Of a stretch of DNA of 51,991 nt, positions 1-8,344 are shown in pieces. Source of the stretch: a virus. The number at the start of each line of letters is the position of its first letter. The stretch's first letter is position 1. The position numbers and the translations under genes were made by a program. The notes beneath the pieces are model-generated. The model worked only from the letters and a program-made list of their open reading frames with translations. It had not been told where the DNA came from and ran no database searches. Location: positions 1 to 51,991 of the IMG/VR virus record IMGVR_UViG_3300042340_000122. One strand, 5' to 3'.

Positions 1-922
1 CCTGAACGTCCGGGGCCTGAACTCCCTGCGTATAGATATTTCCACCCTGCACAGTCGGGGTCTTGGGACTTGCACCCAAGAGAGTAGCAACTCCCTGAGC
101 GGGGGCGTTGTACTGAAGCAATGCCTCGTTGGTCATTGCCTGACGTGCGTTCTGGGCAAGCTGAGCGTTCTGGAGTTCTTCCGAGATGATGCCCTGTCGC
201 GCCTGCTGTTGGACTTGGCCCTGCTGGAGTTGTTCAGCAATCGCTCGAGACCGTGCATCGGTTCCCAATCCATACATACGGGACTGTTCCTGCGCACCAG
301 CGCTCAGAGCATCCGCAGACAACCGCGCCATCTGTTCGTATTGCGAGCGGTTGAGACGGTCCATTTCTCCATTATAGGCCTCACCCGTGATGGGGAGGCC
401 CCGATTGGCGAGCATCTGCTGGGTGGCCCGCTGCTGGCTTTCAAACTCGGGGCGCATCAGGCTCATGCCGCGCTCAAACATGGCGTTCTGATAGCTATCC
501 CGATCAGCAGAGAAATCACCCGAGCCTGGAGCGTTCGGGACATTCGCCATGTTCAGCCCGTACATGTAGTCTGGGGCCCCGTTAAGGTCCAAACCAGTCG
601 TGTAGCCGGGGAGATTGGTGGGGAGGCCGAATGGGCCTGTGGGGACTGAACCCGCTAGCTGGGCTGCTGCATTACTCAGTGTTCCCTGCAATTGGGTCTG
701 GGCATCAAACGCGGCTTGCTGCTGGGGAGAGAGGCTAACCCTCTGCGCAATAGGAACGCCCTCGGAATCCTTATCGAACGTGATGTTACCGTAGGGCGTG
801 TATTGAGCGAGGTTGTTTAGCTTGGAGCTTTCCTTGGCAGACTTGATGTACGCATCCGCCTGCGCCTGACTGGTCTTGACTGGATCTGGCGCTGCGGGAG
901 CGCTACCGCTCGACTTACCCAA
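1..922 (-). CDS. Virion-associated protein, N-terminal part (runs off the left edge)
   Basis: The frame is open from a TTG at 922-920 to the window edge (307 codons, no stop). The TTG has a good AAGGAG seven bases upstream and overlaps the end of the acetyltransferase gene. The product is rich in Gln, Ala, Asn and Gly, with helical QQ-rich stretches such as EQLQQGQVQQQARQG and a LANRGLPITGEAY segment. I recall this type next to stabilisation and ejection proteins in podovirus-like phages, where it is usually called hypothetical or tail-fibre-domain protein. Its place in the late operon suggests a virion role. Function is not proven. The C-terminus lies outside the window. Confidence 0.7.
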   Translation of the reverse strand, partial: MGKSSGSAPAAPDPVKTSQAQADAYIKSAKESSKLNNLAQYTPYGNITFDKDSEGVPIAQRVSLSPQQQAAFDAQTQLQGTLSNAAAQLAGSVPTGPFGLPTNLPGYTTGLDLNGAPDYMYGLNMANVPNAPGSGDFSADRDSYQNAMFERGMSLMRPEFESQQRATQQMLANRGLPITGEAYNGEMDRLNRSQYEQMARLSADALSAGAQEQSRMYGLGTDARSRAIAEQLQQGQVQQQARQGIISEELQNAQLAQNARQAMTNEALLQYNAPAQGVATLLGASPKTPTVQGGNIYTQGVQAPDVQ

Positions 923-1391
923 CTTTGATCTCCTTGATCCACTTGCACTCGTCCTTCAGCATCCCGAGAACGAACGCATCATGCTTTCCGTCATACGCTT
1001 TGCGCGCCCTGCCTTCGATCCTGAAGCCAAGGCCCGTATTCAGTTTGATTGCTCGAGGGTTATTCTCCCCGATGATCAGTGTCATCCGCTCTAGCCCCTG
1101 TTGGACGAACGGATAGTGAAAAAGAGCCTTGAGAACACCCTTCCTGCACCACTTGGGGCTTGATGCAGCGAACGTCAGTTCGCAGTCGAATTGCCTCCAA
1201 CGGTGATAGACCGCCCCCGCTATGAGCTTATCCCCCTCGGATATGCCAATCGTTGTGAAGGGACCAAACTCCTCCACCCCCATCTTCTGGGGGAGAAGGG
1301 AGATCACGAATTCTGCGATCTCACAGTCTTTATTGAAAACGAGGTTTAGACGAGGCCGGCTGGTTTCATCACCATGCTTGAGGACCTCCAA
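915..1391 (-). CDS. GNAT-like N-acetyltransferase
   Basis: About 158 residues if started at the TTG at 1391. The core begins near RLNLVFNKDCEIAEFVI and continues through IGISEGDKLIAGAVYHRW, ELTFAASSPKWCRK, LIIGENNPRAIKLNTGLGF and EGRARKAYDGKHD, the usual order of a GNAT fold with its acetyl-CoA-binding loop. Similar stand-alone acetyltransferases sit beside virion genes in many phages; the substrate is unknown. The frame is open up to 1511, but that would overlap the upstream gene by 166 bases. The upstream gene reads convincingly to its own stop at 1346, so a shorter start is preferred. No good ribosome site marks the TTG, so the start is uncertain. Confidence 0.65.
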   Translation of the reverse strand: MEVLKHGDETSRPRLNLVFNKDCEIAEFVISLLPQKMGVEEFGPFTTIGISEGDKLIAGAVYHRWRQFDCELTFAASSPKWCRKGVLKALFHYPFVQQGLERMTLIIGENNPRAIKLNTGLGFRIEGRARKAYDGKHDAFVLGMLKDECKWIKEIKVG

Positions 1392-2884
1392 CTTACGCTT
1401 TGGGCTGACAGGGATACTCGCAACCTCATGGAAGCTGAGTAGCCCAGCCCGTTCACGCCTTGCCATCCCTTTACCGATTGGGTCGCTCCGCCCCATACAT
1501 CTACATCCCATATAGCCTCGTCCCAGATACCTCCGCTTGCAACAGCAGAAGTTGAGACGGATGAAGTTGGAACGGAGATGTCAAAATCCGTCCCGATTGA
1601 AATCAAAGCACCTGGATCGCTTACACATGCAAAGATAACACGCGCCATCGTGAAGTTCTTCAGACGATCCGAAGACCCGAAGAAATTCCATGCGGTCTGA
1701 GCGTCCGATACAATGGCGGCTCCGTTATCCGAATACCCATCATTGCACTTGTAGACCTTCCCATCCGTTCCACCCGCGTACAGGTCATCTTCAAACAGGG
1801 CAAAGATGGGAAAGTTCCAGCCCGTGAACTTGCACCATGATTGGGTGTCCGTATTCATCACATGCTGGTCAAATGCACTGGTTGACCGAGGCACATTGAA
1901 GATCAGCATTCGGCCACGGGGGTAGAAGATGGCCTGCCATCCAGTGTTATCCCGATAGAGGCGCATGGCCTCTGATACTGCGAGGCTGATCTTGTCTGAG
2001 AGATCAAGGCTTGACGGCTGCGTTCTTCCGAATGGGAGAACTTTGGTTAGAGGGGTGTAAGCCCCGTCCGTGATTGCAATCAGATCAGAACCAAACTGAA
2101 CAAGGCTGGAGCTTCCAATTGGGGGGCCGATGTAGAACGTCCCTACCCGGTTCCAATCCGTCGCAGATCCCGGATCAGACCCCTGATAGATAATCACCTC
2201 GCCCGAACTCAGGAAGAAGGCGATCAGATCGTCTTGGCCAGTTCCGCCGTCACTTGTGATTGTGCCTATGGCCTTGAGCACACCGCCGAAGGACCCAGTA
2301 TATTTCAAGGGGAACTTGGTAAGGCTCCCAGTGATTGCCTGTAACCCCGCGTACCAGAAGTTCAGCGTGTTCTTTTCAATAAAGAACAGACGCTCCTTGA
2401 ACACGGTAACGTCGGAGAGATTTGCAATGGTAAGGCCCGATCCGGTCCACGCTGTGGATATGAGGCTGGACCCATCATAATCCTGCGGGGCATCGGTTCC
2501 GTTTACGAGGAACAGTCGCTCGGAGAAGTTCACCCACTTCCAGCGGTTCTGGCTAAACCCAGTTCCAATGGTTGACGGGGTTGATGTGGAGACATCAATA
2601 AGTTTCCCATTCACCCCCGCGATGAGCTTCCGACTAGTTGCCGCCTTCCACTCCGCCAAGGTCTGAACGGAGAAGCTACCCTCCCCCGTATTGCAATGCA
2701 GCGTGTATCCGTTGCGGGATATTACATCTGACTGCCTCGGAAACCAGTTATCCAATATAACCGCGTCGGAAGGCTTCATGCTGTCGAGAGCATCTCGAGC
2801 GTTCCACCCACCCACCGGAGGCGGCAAGGGTCGCTCTACGGCTGCGGGACCGCGACTGACCTGCCTGCCTCGAACCTGGAGCAT
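1346..2884 (-). CDS. Head-completion / DNA stabilisation protein (beta-propeller-like)
   Basis: 512 residues. It starts at an ATG directly after the stop of the gene at 2885, with AGGAAG upstream. The N-terminus PLPPPVGGWNARDALDSM and DNWFPRQSDVISRNGY, then repeated blade-like segments (FSERLFLVNGTDAPQDYDG, VFKERLFFIEKNTLNFWYAG, SGEVIIYQGSDP, DGKVYKCNDGYSDNG), fit the P22 gp10-like family that closes the portal after packaging. A C-terminal strand region ends in MKPAGLV. It lies between a small RDIF-motif gene and the acetyltransferase. The family call rests on recognised pattern rather than a search. Confidence 0.65.
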   Translation of the reverse strand: MLQVRGRQVSRGPAAVERPLPPPVGGWNARDALDSMKPSDAVILDNWFPRQSDVISRNGYTLHCNTGEGSFSVQTLAEWKAATSRKLIAGVNGKLIDVSTSTPSTIGTGFSQNRWKWVNFSERLFLVNGTDAPQDYDGSSLISTAWTGSGLTIANLSDVTVFKERLFFIEKNTLNFWYAGLQAITGSLTKFPLKYTGSFGGVLKAIGTITSDGGTGQDDLIAFFLSSGEVIIYQGSDPGSATDWNRVGTFYIGPPIGSSSLVQFGSDLIAITDGAYTPLTKVLPFGRTQPSSLDLSDKISLAVSEAMRLYRDNTGWQAIFYPRGRMLIFNVPRSTSAFDQHVMNTDTQSWCKFTGWNFPIFALFEDDLYAGGTDGKVYKCNDGYSDNGAAIVSDAQTAWNFFGSSDRLKNFTMARVIFACVSDPGALISIGTDFDISVPTSSVSTSAVASGGIWDEAIWDVDVWGGATQSVKGWQGVNGLGYSASMRLRVSLSAQSVSWRSSSMVMKPAGLV

Positions 2885-3214
2885 TTACTTCCTGCGCTTT
2901 CGATTCCGTTTGGCCTCGCTGGCTGGGTAGTCACCAGTAGCGGCCCCAATTATGCCTCCAGCCGTAGTCATGGCGACTGGCGGAAGGATTCTCATCCCCT
3001 CGTCAAACTTTGGCTTAAATCGCCTGATTGCCCCGCGCCCCGCGCCGTAAGCCAAAGCACCAAGCGCTCCGCCAGCAAGCGTCCTCATGCCAGAGTTGAA
3101 CTCTTCATCCTTTAGCGCGCGCTCCAGTTTCTTTTGCTCCCTTCGGCTCCGAAAAGAGTCCTGTTCGTCAAGCGCTTTATCAAAGATGTCCCGATTGTCT
3201 TCTTTCTTCGCCAT
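2885..3214 (-). CDS. Small RDIF-motif protein (paralog 1)
   Basis: 109 residues. It begins MAKKEDNRDIFDKALDEQD, followed by a charged helix (RSRREQKKLERALKDEEF), two glycine-rich hydrophobic segments (GGALGALAYGAGRGA and TTAGGIIGAATGDY) and a KRNRKRRK C-terminus. The same N-terminal motif and basic tail recur in at least seven other small late genes here. No known family recognised. The glycine-zipper pattern suggests membrane insertion or oligomerisation; the location suggests a minor virion or ejected component. Confidence 0.75.
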   Translation of the reverse strand: MAKKEDNRDIFDKALDEQDSFRSRREQKKLERALKDEEFNSGMRTLAGGALGALAYGAGRGAIRRFKPKFDEGMRILPPVAMTTAGGIIGAATGDYPASEAKRNRKRRK

Positions 3215-3217
3215 AGC

Positions 3218-4327
3218 CTATTTCCTTCTTTTTGGTGCGTTTACGATGGCGTCTTCAATGTCATCGCGTACCGATGCTGTCTTGGGTGTCGTTCCCTTTG
3301 GAAGATCAAAGGGCTTGCGGGGCTTCTTGGGAGGGCGGGGGTTTTCCCACGGCTCGACTGGCTTGCGAGGTGTTACCTTCGCACCCGTTGTCTCTGCTGG
3401 TTTGGCAAACATGCGCTTGATCGCACTGCCCGCCTTTGAAATCACTGGAGCCAAAATCCCACCTCCGATTGCACTTGCTGCCGCGAACGGTGCGATGGAT
3501 TCATCGTCCATCACCGCCTGCGCGCGTTTATCAAACCCACCCTCGGCCTCGCCTGCATCCATGATTGCAAGCGAACCTGCACCAGTGCCAGCAAAACTTG
3601 CTGCACCCTCAGCGGCTCTACCTGCCCCCGTGGCAGCCTCTGCAGGAAGCCCAATCACACGACGCCCGCCCTTGATAACCTTGTCCACGCCCTTTGTAAG
3701 CCCGGAGAAGATGGGGCCTCCAGAGAGAAGGCCTGCCGTGGTCCCCACCACACTGCGGGGGGAAAATGGAGCTTCGTATTGCGCATCTTCTTCCTTGATG
3801 CGACGGGCTTCTTTCAGGTTATCGTCGTATGAGCCTTGACCTGTGATGGCACCCGCTCCAGCCACCACCTCATCATCAAACCCGAGAAGCGGCCATGAGA
3901 GACCATTGAGTATCATTGCCTGATACTTTTCGTTCTCAGGGCGGGGGTCATTCTCATCCGCGTCCGCCATCTGCCAAGTTTCCGGAATCTCAGGCAGGAA
4001 CCATGACATATCGGGGTTGCCGTCCTTGTTGGACTGCTCCCACTTCTTCTTTCTGTATTCGTAAGAGGAACTATCATCAGCGTAGGGATCTTCGTACCCC
4101 ATCCCCTGAAGAACGCTGGACCACCACGACCTGTTATCCTGGTCCGGGTTGTTGGCGTAGTACGTTTCCTTCCGTTCCTTCATGGAGGCTTGGGTAAAGG
4201 GAAGATCAGCGTCGGTAATGGTTCCGTCCTGATACTTCTTGTAGAGAACCCTTGCCTCTTCCGGATGCTGCTCCGCCCACTGGGCGATCTGTTCTTCGCG
4301 CGAGAGTGAGGGCGGTCTGTACGGCAT
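3218..4327 (-). CDS. Ejection-type virion protein with C-terminal RDDI motif
   Basis: 369 residues, starting MPYRPPSLSREEQ. Residues about 150-190 carry LLGFDDEVVAGAGAITGQ followed by a long Gly/Ala-rich hydrophobic stretch. This block is clearly paralogous to the start of the 719-residue protein at 47766-49925 (GLDNALFGFGDEVVAAGGA, LFGQDYDKAL). Phage proteins with this GF.DEV.AG motif are commonly annotated as internal virion or ejection proteins. The C-terminus is Pro/Lys rich and ends SVRDDIEDAIVNAPKRRK, a variant of the RDIF motif plus the KRRK tail. Inference: a virion protein carrying the same targeting or assembly tag as its small neighbours. Confidence 0.7.
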   Translation of the reverse strand: MPYRPPSLSREEQIAQWAEQHPEEARVLYKKYQDGTITDADLPFTQASMKERKETYYANNPDQDNRSWWSSVLQGMGYEDPYADDSSSYEYRKKKWEQSNKDGNPDMSWFLPEIPETWQMADADENDPRPENEKYQAMILNGLSWPLLGFDDEVVAGAGAITGQGSYDDNLKEARRIKEEDAQYEAPFSPRSVVGTTAGLLSGGPIFSGLTKGVDKVIKGGRRVIGLPAEAATGAGRAAEGAASFAGTGAGSLAIMDAGEAEGGFDKRAQAVMDDESIAPFAAASAIGGGILAPVISKAGSAIKRMFAKPAETTGAKVTPRKPVEPWENPRPPKKPRKPFDLPKGTTPKTASVRDDIEDAIVNAPKRRK

Positions 4328-4339
4328 CTACCCTACCCT

Positions 4340-4711
4340 CTAACGACGACGCGGCTTCTTGCGACGCGGCTGCTTGGGAATGACGATCTGGTACTGGCCG
4401 TCCTTGCGCAGCTTGAAAATCACGCCGTCATCGCGACGCATGTGCATTCGGCTGTTGTAGGATAACTGCCACGTTCCAGACCGTTCACTCCACGTGACAG
4501 GTTCGTATGTGCGACCTTCGCTGTCACGGTAGCGCTTAATCTCGCCGCCAAATGTGCGTTCAGGATAAATCTTGACGACCTTGGTCTGGATCTTGGGGCT
4601 CTTCTTTTTCTTTCCAAAGAAACTGGCCGGACCCTTGGCCCCCGTTGAGGCTGCTTTTGTTGTTGTAGATTTTATCGCGCGCTCAAGCGCAAAGCGAACC
4701 CCACTCGGCAT
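4340..4711 (-). CDS. Small basic hypothetical late protein
   Basis: 123 residues, strongly basic. It has a Lys-rich patch (FFGKKKKSPKIQTKVVKIY), a strand-rich middle (RYRDSEGRTYEPVTWSERSG, YQIVIPK) and ends KKPRRR. The start has GGAGTTTAG upstream. It sits four bases after the M23 peptidase gene, in the run of ejection-type genes. No family recognised. The basic tail resembles those of the RDIF paralogs, but the RDIF motif itself is absent. Confidence 0.65.
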   Translation of the reverse strand: MPSGVRFALERAIKSTTTKAASTGAKGPASFFGKKKKSPKIQTKVVKIYPERTFGGEIKRYRDSEGRTYEPVTWSERSGTWQLSYNSRMHMRRDDGVIFKLRKDGQYQIVIPKQPRRKKPRRR

Positions 4712-4714
4712 GGC

Positions 4715-5200
4715 CTAAACTCCTGAATAGTCTTTGTAGAAGAATTGCTTTGGATCAACGGAGCGATTGTCTTTCCGCATCCCGAAGTGAAGGTGAGGGC
4801 CGGTGCTCCTGCCCGTCGTGCCGACATAGCCGAGGATGTCTCCCCGCTTGACCTCGCCGCCCCTCAATCCCTTCTCAGAGACCTTCTTCATGTGAAGGTA
4901 GCGGGTCTGATACCCGTCCGGATGTTTCACTGTGACCTTGTATCCACCAACTGGGTCCGGGGTATTTCCATCCACCCATCCATCTTCGGATGCATAGATT
5001 GGAGTGCCAGGGGAAGCGGCGTAATCAATGCCCTCATGAAGCATTGGCTTCTTCAGGATCGGATGCTCTCTCATGCCATACGGGGAAGAAACGAAGGAAT
5101 CATCGCGAATGGGAACATCCAGATCGGGAGATCCCTTCTTCATCATGGCTTTGACAAAACGCTCACGCGCCGCTCTGGCCTTGATCCCGTTGTATGGCAT
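4715..5200 (-). CDS. M23-family peptidoglycan endopeptidase
   Basis: 161 residues. Zinc-peptidase motifs are complete: HEGID (His55, Asp59), the YLH strand (His103) and TGPHLHFGM (His136, His138), the LytM/lysostaphin signature. After about 35 residues with no signal peptide, SSPYGMREHPIL leads into the catalytic domain. It is coded between small virion genes rather than in the lysis clusters at 40.7-45.1 kb. The likely role is therefore local cell-wall cutting during DNA entry, as a virion-associated lysin. That role is inference; the fold assignment is firm. Confidence 0.9.
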   Translation of the reverse strand: MPYNGIKARAARERFVKAMMKKGSPDLDVPIRDDSFVSSPYGMREHPILKKPMLHEGIDYAASPGTPIYASEDGWVDGNTPDPVGGYKVTVKHPDGYQTRYLHMKKVSEKGLRGGEVKRGDILGYVGTTGRSTGPHLHFGMRKDNRSVDPKQFFYKDYSGV

Positions 5201-5203
5201 GGG

Positions 5204-5494
5204 TTATTTCCGGCGCTTCTTGCCAGCCGGCATCCCGCCCATCTTCTGCCTTGCCACTTCGGCGCCGACCATTCCAATTGCGGCACCAGTTCCGCCGCCA
5301 AGAGTGCGCGCTCCAGCGTTCAGATCAAAATCCCTAAAGGTCCGCTTTGACTTGCCAAACTTGCCCCCGGTAAGACGCGCGCCTAAAGCGCCACCAGCTA
5401 GAGCGCCGACCGTGGTAAACAGCTGCTCGTCATCAAGAATTTTTTCGAACACGTCGCGGTTATCTTCTTTCTTCTTTGCTTTCTCTTTAGCCAT
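5204..5494 (-). CDS. Small RDIF-motif protein (paralog 2)
   Basis: 96 residues. The motif reads KKKEDNRDVFEKILDDEQ after a short basic lead (MAKEKA). Two glycine-zipper segments follow (GALAGGALGARLTGG and GGGTGAAIGMVGAEVA), and it ends GKKRRK. A good AGGAG lies upstream. It is immediately upstream of the M23 peptidase gene. Family without known name; see the separate finding on all paralogs. Confidence 0.75.
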   Translation of the reverse strand: MAKEKAKKKEDNRDVFEKILDDEQLFTTVGALAGGALGARLTGGKFGKSKRTFRDFDLNAGARTLGGGTGAAIGMVGAEVARQKMGGMPAGKKRRK

Positions 5495-5507
5495 TGTACT
5501 TCTCCTG

Positions 5508-5951
5508 TTACCTGCGGCCTCGAGCGGCCTCGCGCTTCATGCGCCCCTCCATGTACGCCTTCTTCAGCATCTGGCCGAAGGGGGTGTTTCCATAAGGGCC
5601 TTCAATGATGGGGCGGATGGCATCGTCGTCGCCATTTACCCCTGCCTGATAAGCCCCCTGGATCATGCGGTCATGCTCTGCGGGGTCTTCAAACACTCCC
5701 GGAAACGCTTCATCCTGAGCTGGGCCTTCACCCGTGCGCTGACGGTTGAAACCGTCCACCGTTGGCTCTCCCGTCTCATAGGGCATCCCCGGGCGCACAC
5801 GCCTTGCACTGGCAGCAGATGGGCCAAAAGACGGGCCCTGAGGCTGGGCGGCGTAGTTCTCCATGCCCATCTCCCCACCTTCACCACCCTCACCGCCTTC
5901 AATTGCGGCGTAAATATCGTCACGCACTGACGGTGGGCGCTTCATTTTCAT
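5508..5951 (-). CDS. Hypothetical late protein with N-terminal RDDI motif
   Basis: 147 residues. Near the N-terminus is PPSVRDDIYAAIEGGEGGEG, matching the SVRDDIEDAI found at the C-terminus of the protein at 3218-4327 and resembling the RDIF motif. The middle is low in predicted structure (Gly, Pro, Gln rich). The end is basic (KKAYMEGRMKREAARGRR). No family recognised. The motif links it to the neighbouring virion proteins. Confidence 0.65.
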   Translation of the reverse strand: MKMKRPPSVRDDIYAAIEGGEGGEGGEMGMENYAAQPQGPSFGPSAASARRVRPGMPYETGEPTVDGFNRQRTGEGPAQDEAFPGVFEDPAEHDRMIQGAYQAGVNGDDDAIRPIIEGPYGNTPFGQMLKKAYMEGRMKREAARGRR

Positions 5952-5967
5952 GTCTGTTTTTCCTGAA

Positions 5968-6324
5968 TTACTTACGAGTTTTTCTTACATAATCTCCGTA
6001 TGCGGCCCCTGCGCCAGCACCAACGCCGGCCCCAGCCAAACTTGCCCCCCTCAATGGGGCATCAATAAACTGCTCTTTGTTTTGTATGTCATTACGCTTT
6101 AGATTCTGTCTAACAGTTGGAGATTTTCCCTTGGAGTAACTCTTTGACTCGGCCAAAAGTTCTTTTCCATAGCGAACAGAATCTCTCGTTTTTTTTGAAA
6201 ACGCTTTTTTTATTGCACGCCCCCCAAATCTTCCAACAACACCACCAACCACAAGCCCGCCAGCGGGGCCAAGGTCATCAACAATCTTGTCGAACACGTC
6301 GCGGTTGTCTTCTTTCTTTGCCAT
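5968..6324 (-). CDS. Small RDIF-motif protein (paralog 3)
   Basis: 118 residues from the ATG at 6324, which has GGAGTTAG upstream; a start four codons earlier is possible. It begins MAKKEDNRDVFDKIVDDLG, then GGLVVGGVVGRFGGRAI, a basic middle, a second glycine segment (GAGVGAGAGAAYGDY) and the end VRKTRK. Its base composition is more AT-rich than its neighbours, with several AAA and TTT runs. It lies just downstream of the head-tail adaptor gene. Confidence 0.72.
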   Translation of the reverse strand: MAKKEDNRDVFDKIVDDLGPAGGLVVGGVVGRFGGRAIKKAFSKKTRDSVRYGKELLAESKSYSKGKSPTVRQNLKRNDIQNKEQFIDAPLRGASLAGAGVGAGAGAAYGDYVRKTRK

Positions 6325-6326
6325 GT

Positions 6327-7025
6327 CTAACTCCAAGTTCCTTCAGGAATCCTGCCGCGCCCCAACCCCTGGAGCGTTGGGCCTACTGCATTGAGTTTGC
6401 GCCTCGTTCCATCGCGCGCAATGATCTTTGACTTTTCACGCTCGTACTCATCAAAGCGCTGCGTGTAGTCGAGACCCTTTGCCTCCAACCAGCGCCAGAC
6501 AACGCCGAGGGTCAGGAGGTGCTCGGATATCCTCCCCGTATCGCTATCAGCCGCCCATGCAGATTGGGCAGTTCCACCAGACGATTGGCACCATTTGTTG
6601 CTTACGTACTCGTAGTAGATGGATTGGCCGGCGGTTGGGGTCGGGAGGAAGTAAAACGAATTCCCCCTGATCCGGTATTGGCTCCAGACGGTTGAAACCA
6701 CCTGAGCCTTCTGCGCCTGCCAGCTTTGGGATGTGAGGGGTCCATAGACTGGATCAGTTGTTGACCTATTCCACAGCGTCTCGTTGATGATGCGGTCCAG
6801 GTCTGTCGGAAGCGTATGGCTGGTCTGCTCTTCCGTCGCCACTGTCGTGAACGAGGTTTCAGTCACCAAAGCCTGCCAGTCATGCTCACGCATCAACACA
6901 TCCCCGGTCATGTTGCTCAGGGCGAGGAGTTGTCTCTGCGTCTCTCCCGTGTTGCTGTAGACCGTGGTCGTGACAGGCAAGTTCAACATTGCCTGTGCAC
7001 GGTTTATGATGGAGAGCAAAGACAC
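6327..7025 (-). CDS. Head-tail adaptor / tail tubular-like protein
   Basis: 232 residues. The opening (SLLSIINRAQAMLNLP), MTGDVLMREHDWQALV, HTLPTDLDRIINETLW and YYEYVSNKWC, then a helical C-terminus (DEYEREKSKIIARDG), match phage proteins of the P22 gp4/T7 gp11 adaptor group that bind below the portal. The order in this genome (portal, capsid, adaptor, stabilisation protein) supports this. The assignment is by pattern recognition; it could also be described simply as a virion neck protein. Confidence 0.65.
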   Translation of the reverse strand: MSLLSIINRAQAMLNLPVTTTVYSNTGETQRQLLALSNMTGDVLMREHDWQALVTETSFTTVATEEQTSHTLPTDLDRIINETLWNRSTTDPVYGPLTSQSWQAQKAQVVSTVWSQYRIRGNSFYFLPTPTAGQSIYYEYVSNKWCQSSGGTAQSAWAADSDTGRISEHLLTLGVVWRWLEAKGLDYTQRFDEYEREKSKIIARDGTRRKLNAVGPTLQGLGRGRIPEGTWS

Positions 7026-7028
7026 TGG

Positions 7029-7289
7029 CTAGCCTCCACGCGGCTTCGGAAACAGCGCCTTGCGGAGAGGATTGTTCGCCTCCAGCGCCTTTTCGAACAC
7101 GTCGCGCGTATCAAGGGGATTTACTACCTTGATGGGCTTGCGCATCGGTCCGGTCTTCTGAGAGGGGCGGTACGGCATGGTCTTGGCCGTTCCACCCATT
7201 CCCGGCTTATAGGGCATCGTTTTGGTCGTGCCCGTCCCCGGCTTGTACGGCATCTTGGCGTAATCGCCGGGTCGCATTGTGTTGGCCAT
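7029..7289 (-). CDS. Small repeat protein with RDVF motif (paralog 4)
   Basis: 86 residues from the ATG at 7289. It has three short repeats, MPYKPGTG, MPYKPGMG and MPYRPSQK, separated by TKT and AKT linkers. After these comes NPLDTRDVFEKALEANNP, the family motif, here near the C-terminus instead of at the start. There is no glycine-zipper segment. Longer starts would overlap the gene at 7294. The MPY repeat echoes the N-termini of several neighbours (MPYRP, MPYNG, MPYIP). Function unknown. Confidence 0.65.
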   Translation of the reverse strand: MANTMRPGDYAKMPYKPGTGTTKTMPYKPGMGGTAKTMPYRPSQKTGPMRKPIKVVNPLDTRDVFEKALEANNPLRKALFPKPRGG

Positions 7290-7293
7290 GTTC

Positions 7294-7647
7294 TTACGAA
7301 GCCACGGTAGGAATGGTGTGGCACGCCGTACCGCTCGAGAAGAACACCACAACGCTCTTGGCCGTCGCCATGGAAAGCGACGTGGTGGCGTTGATGGTCG
7401 CACCCGTGGGCGGGTAGAGGGTCAAGGTCGATCCGCTTTCATTCTTGATGAGGTAGGTGTCGCCCTTGTCCGAAGCCGGCAGGATCATCCCGCCTGATCC
7501 GGATGCCATAAGGACCAACTCACCCGTGATCTTTGCCGCATCCGTGGCGCTCGATCCCGCTGCCGCGAGGGACTGAACCTCCCCAACCGTGGCAACTGCC
7601 TGAAGCGCCGAAACGCCCGAGTTCATCAACTTCTTCTGCCTAGCCAT
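7294..7647 (-). CDS. Small virion protein, decoration-like
   Basis: 117 residues with a GAAGGAG ribosome site. It is Ala/Gly/Ser/Thr rich with a beta-rich C-terminal half (TYLIKNESGSTLTLYPPTGA, SVVVFFSSGTACHTIP). This pattern is common in small capsid-associated proteins that read like a trimming or decoration domain. It sits between the adaptor and a coiled-coil late gene. Virion role inferred from context. Confidence 0.6.
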   Translation of the reverse strand: MARQKKLMNSGVSALQAVATVGEVQSLAAAGSSATDAAKITGELVLMASGSGGMILPASDKGDTYLIKNESGSTLTLYPPTGATINATTSLSMATAKSVVVFFSSGTACHTIPTVAS

Positions 7648-7653
7648 ATTACT

Positions 7654-8283
7654 TTACTCCTTCGCCTTCCTGGCTCTTGGTTCAACCGTGGTTTCGGATT
7701 CTCGGTCCTTAACCGCTTGCACAAGCTGTTCCATCTGGTTCTGCATGAGCTCCAGACGCTGCTTCAGTTCCCTGTTTTCCACTTCGAGTTTGGCAATCGG
7801 GGCCGCGCTCTTTGCACTTTCGATAAATGCCTTTGCCTTCTCGCGCATATCGCGCAGGCCAATGGCCCCAGGCTTGGAAATCGAGCTATCGCTCAGTGCG
7901 GCTAGCTGCTGGACAGTGAACACGTTCATGTACTCCAGAGCCTTGGCCATCTCGGTCGGGATTAGCGGCCAGAGGGAAAGGGGAATTCCATCTCCAATCA
8001 TGTCCGGATTGATGCGCTTGGACTTCCACATCGCGTATTCATTGGGAAACTGGTCCTTGACGCCCTGCGTCACGCGCTTGACGGGAGAGTTTCCCTTGTC
8101 CCCTGCGATCAGGAGTTCGACAAACTCAATTGTGCGAAATACGGGGAGCCCATTCTCATCAATCTCGTTGGTCTTCTTTGTTTCTTCAAAGAAGCGCGGC
8201 GTGATGTGCGCCATGTTGTCCTTCTTCGGCATTCTCTGCTGAAGAGCGACGCGGTCGTGCAATTCCATATTGTCAAAAGACAT
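7654..8283 (-). CDS. Late protein with C-terminal coiled coil
   Basis: 209 residues. The first half has VFRTIEFVELLIAGDKGNSP and a PLSLWPLIPTEMAKALEYM region, then NVFTVQQLAALSDSSI (a small helix-hairpin-helix-like segment). A heptad coiled coil follows at about 160-195 (KLEVENRELKQRLELMQNQM) with a basic end. Similar proteins occur in the capsid region of podovirus-like phages and are annotated hypothetical. A head assembly role is plausible but not shown. A GAAGGAAG site precedes the ATG. Confidence 0.65.
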   Translation of the reverse strand: MSFDNMELHDRVALQQRMPKKDNMAHITPRFFEETKKTNEIDENGLPVFRTIEFVELLIAGDKGNSPVKRVTQGVKDQFPNEYAMWKSKRINPDMIGDGIPLSLWPLIPTEMAKALEYMNVFTVQQLAALSDSSISKPGAIGLRDMREKAKAFIESAKSAAPIAKLEVENRELKQRLELMQNQMEQLVQAVKDRESETTVEPRARKAKE

Positions 8284-8344
8284 TGGATCTTCCTTCTGTA
8301 CTTTAAGACTTCCGCCGGAATTGGCGGAGTGGTCTTGAGGCTAG

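Noticed and set aside
3087-3839. Plus-strand open frame (250 codons)
   Set aside because: Antisense to the ejection-type protein and RDIF paralog 1; repetitive Ser/Pro/Ala product.
5073-5930. Plus-strand open frame (285 codons)
   Set aside because: Runs antisense across three good minus-strand genes with clear motifs; Pro/Ala/Arg-rich composition without domain pattern.
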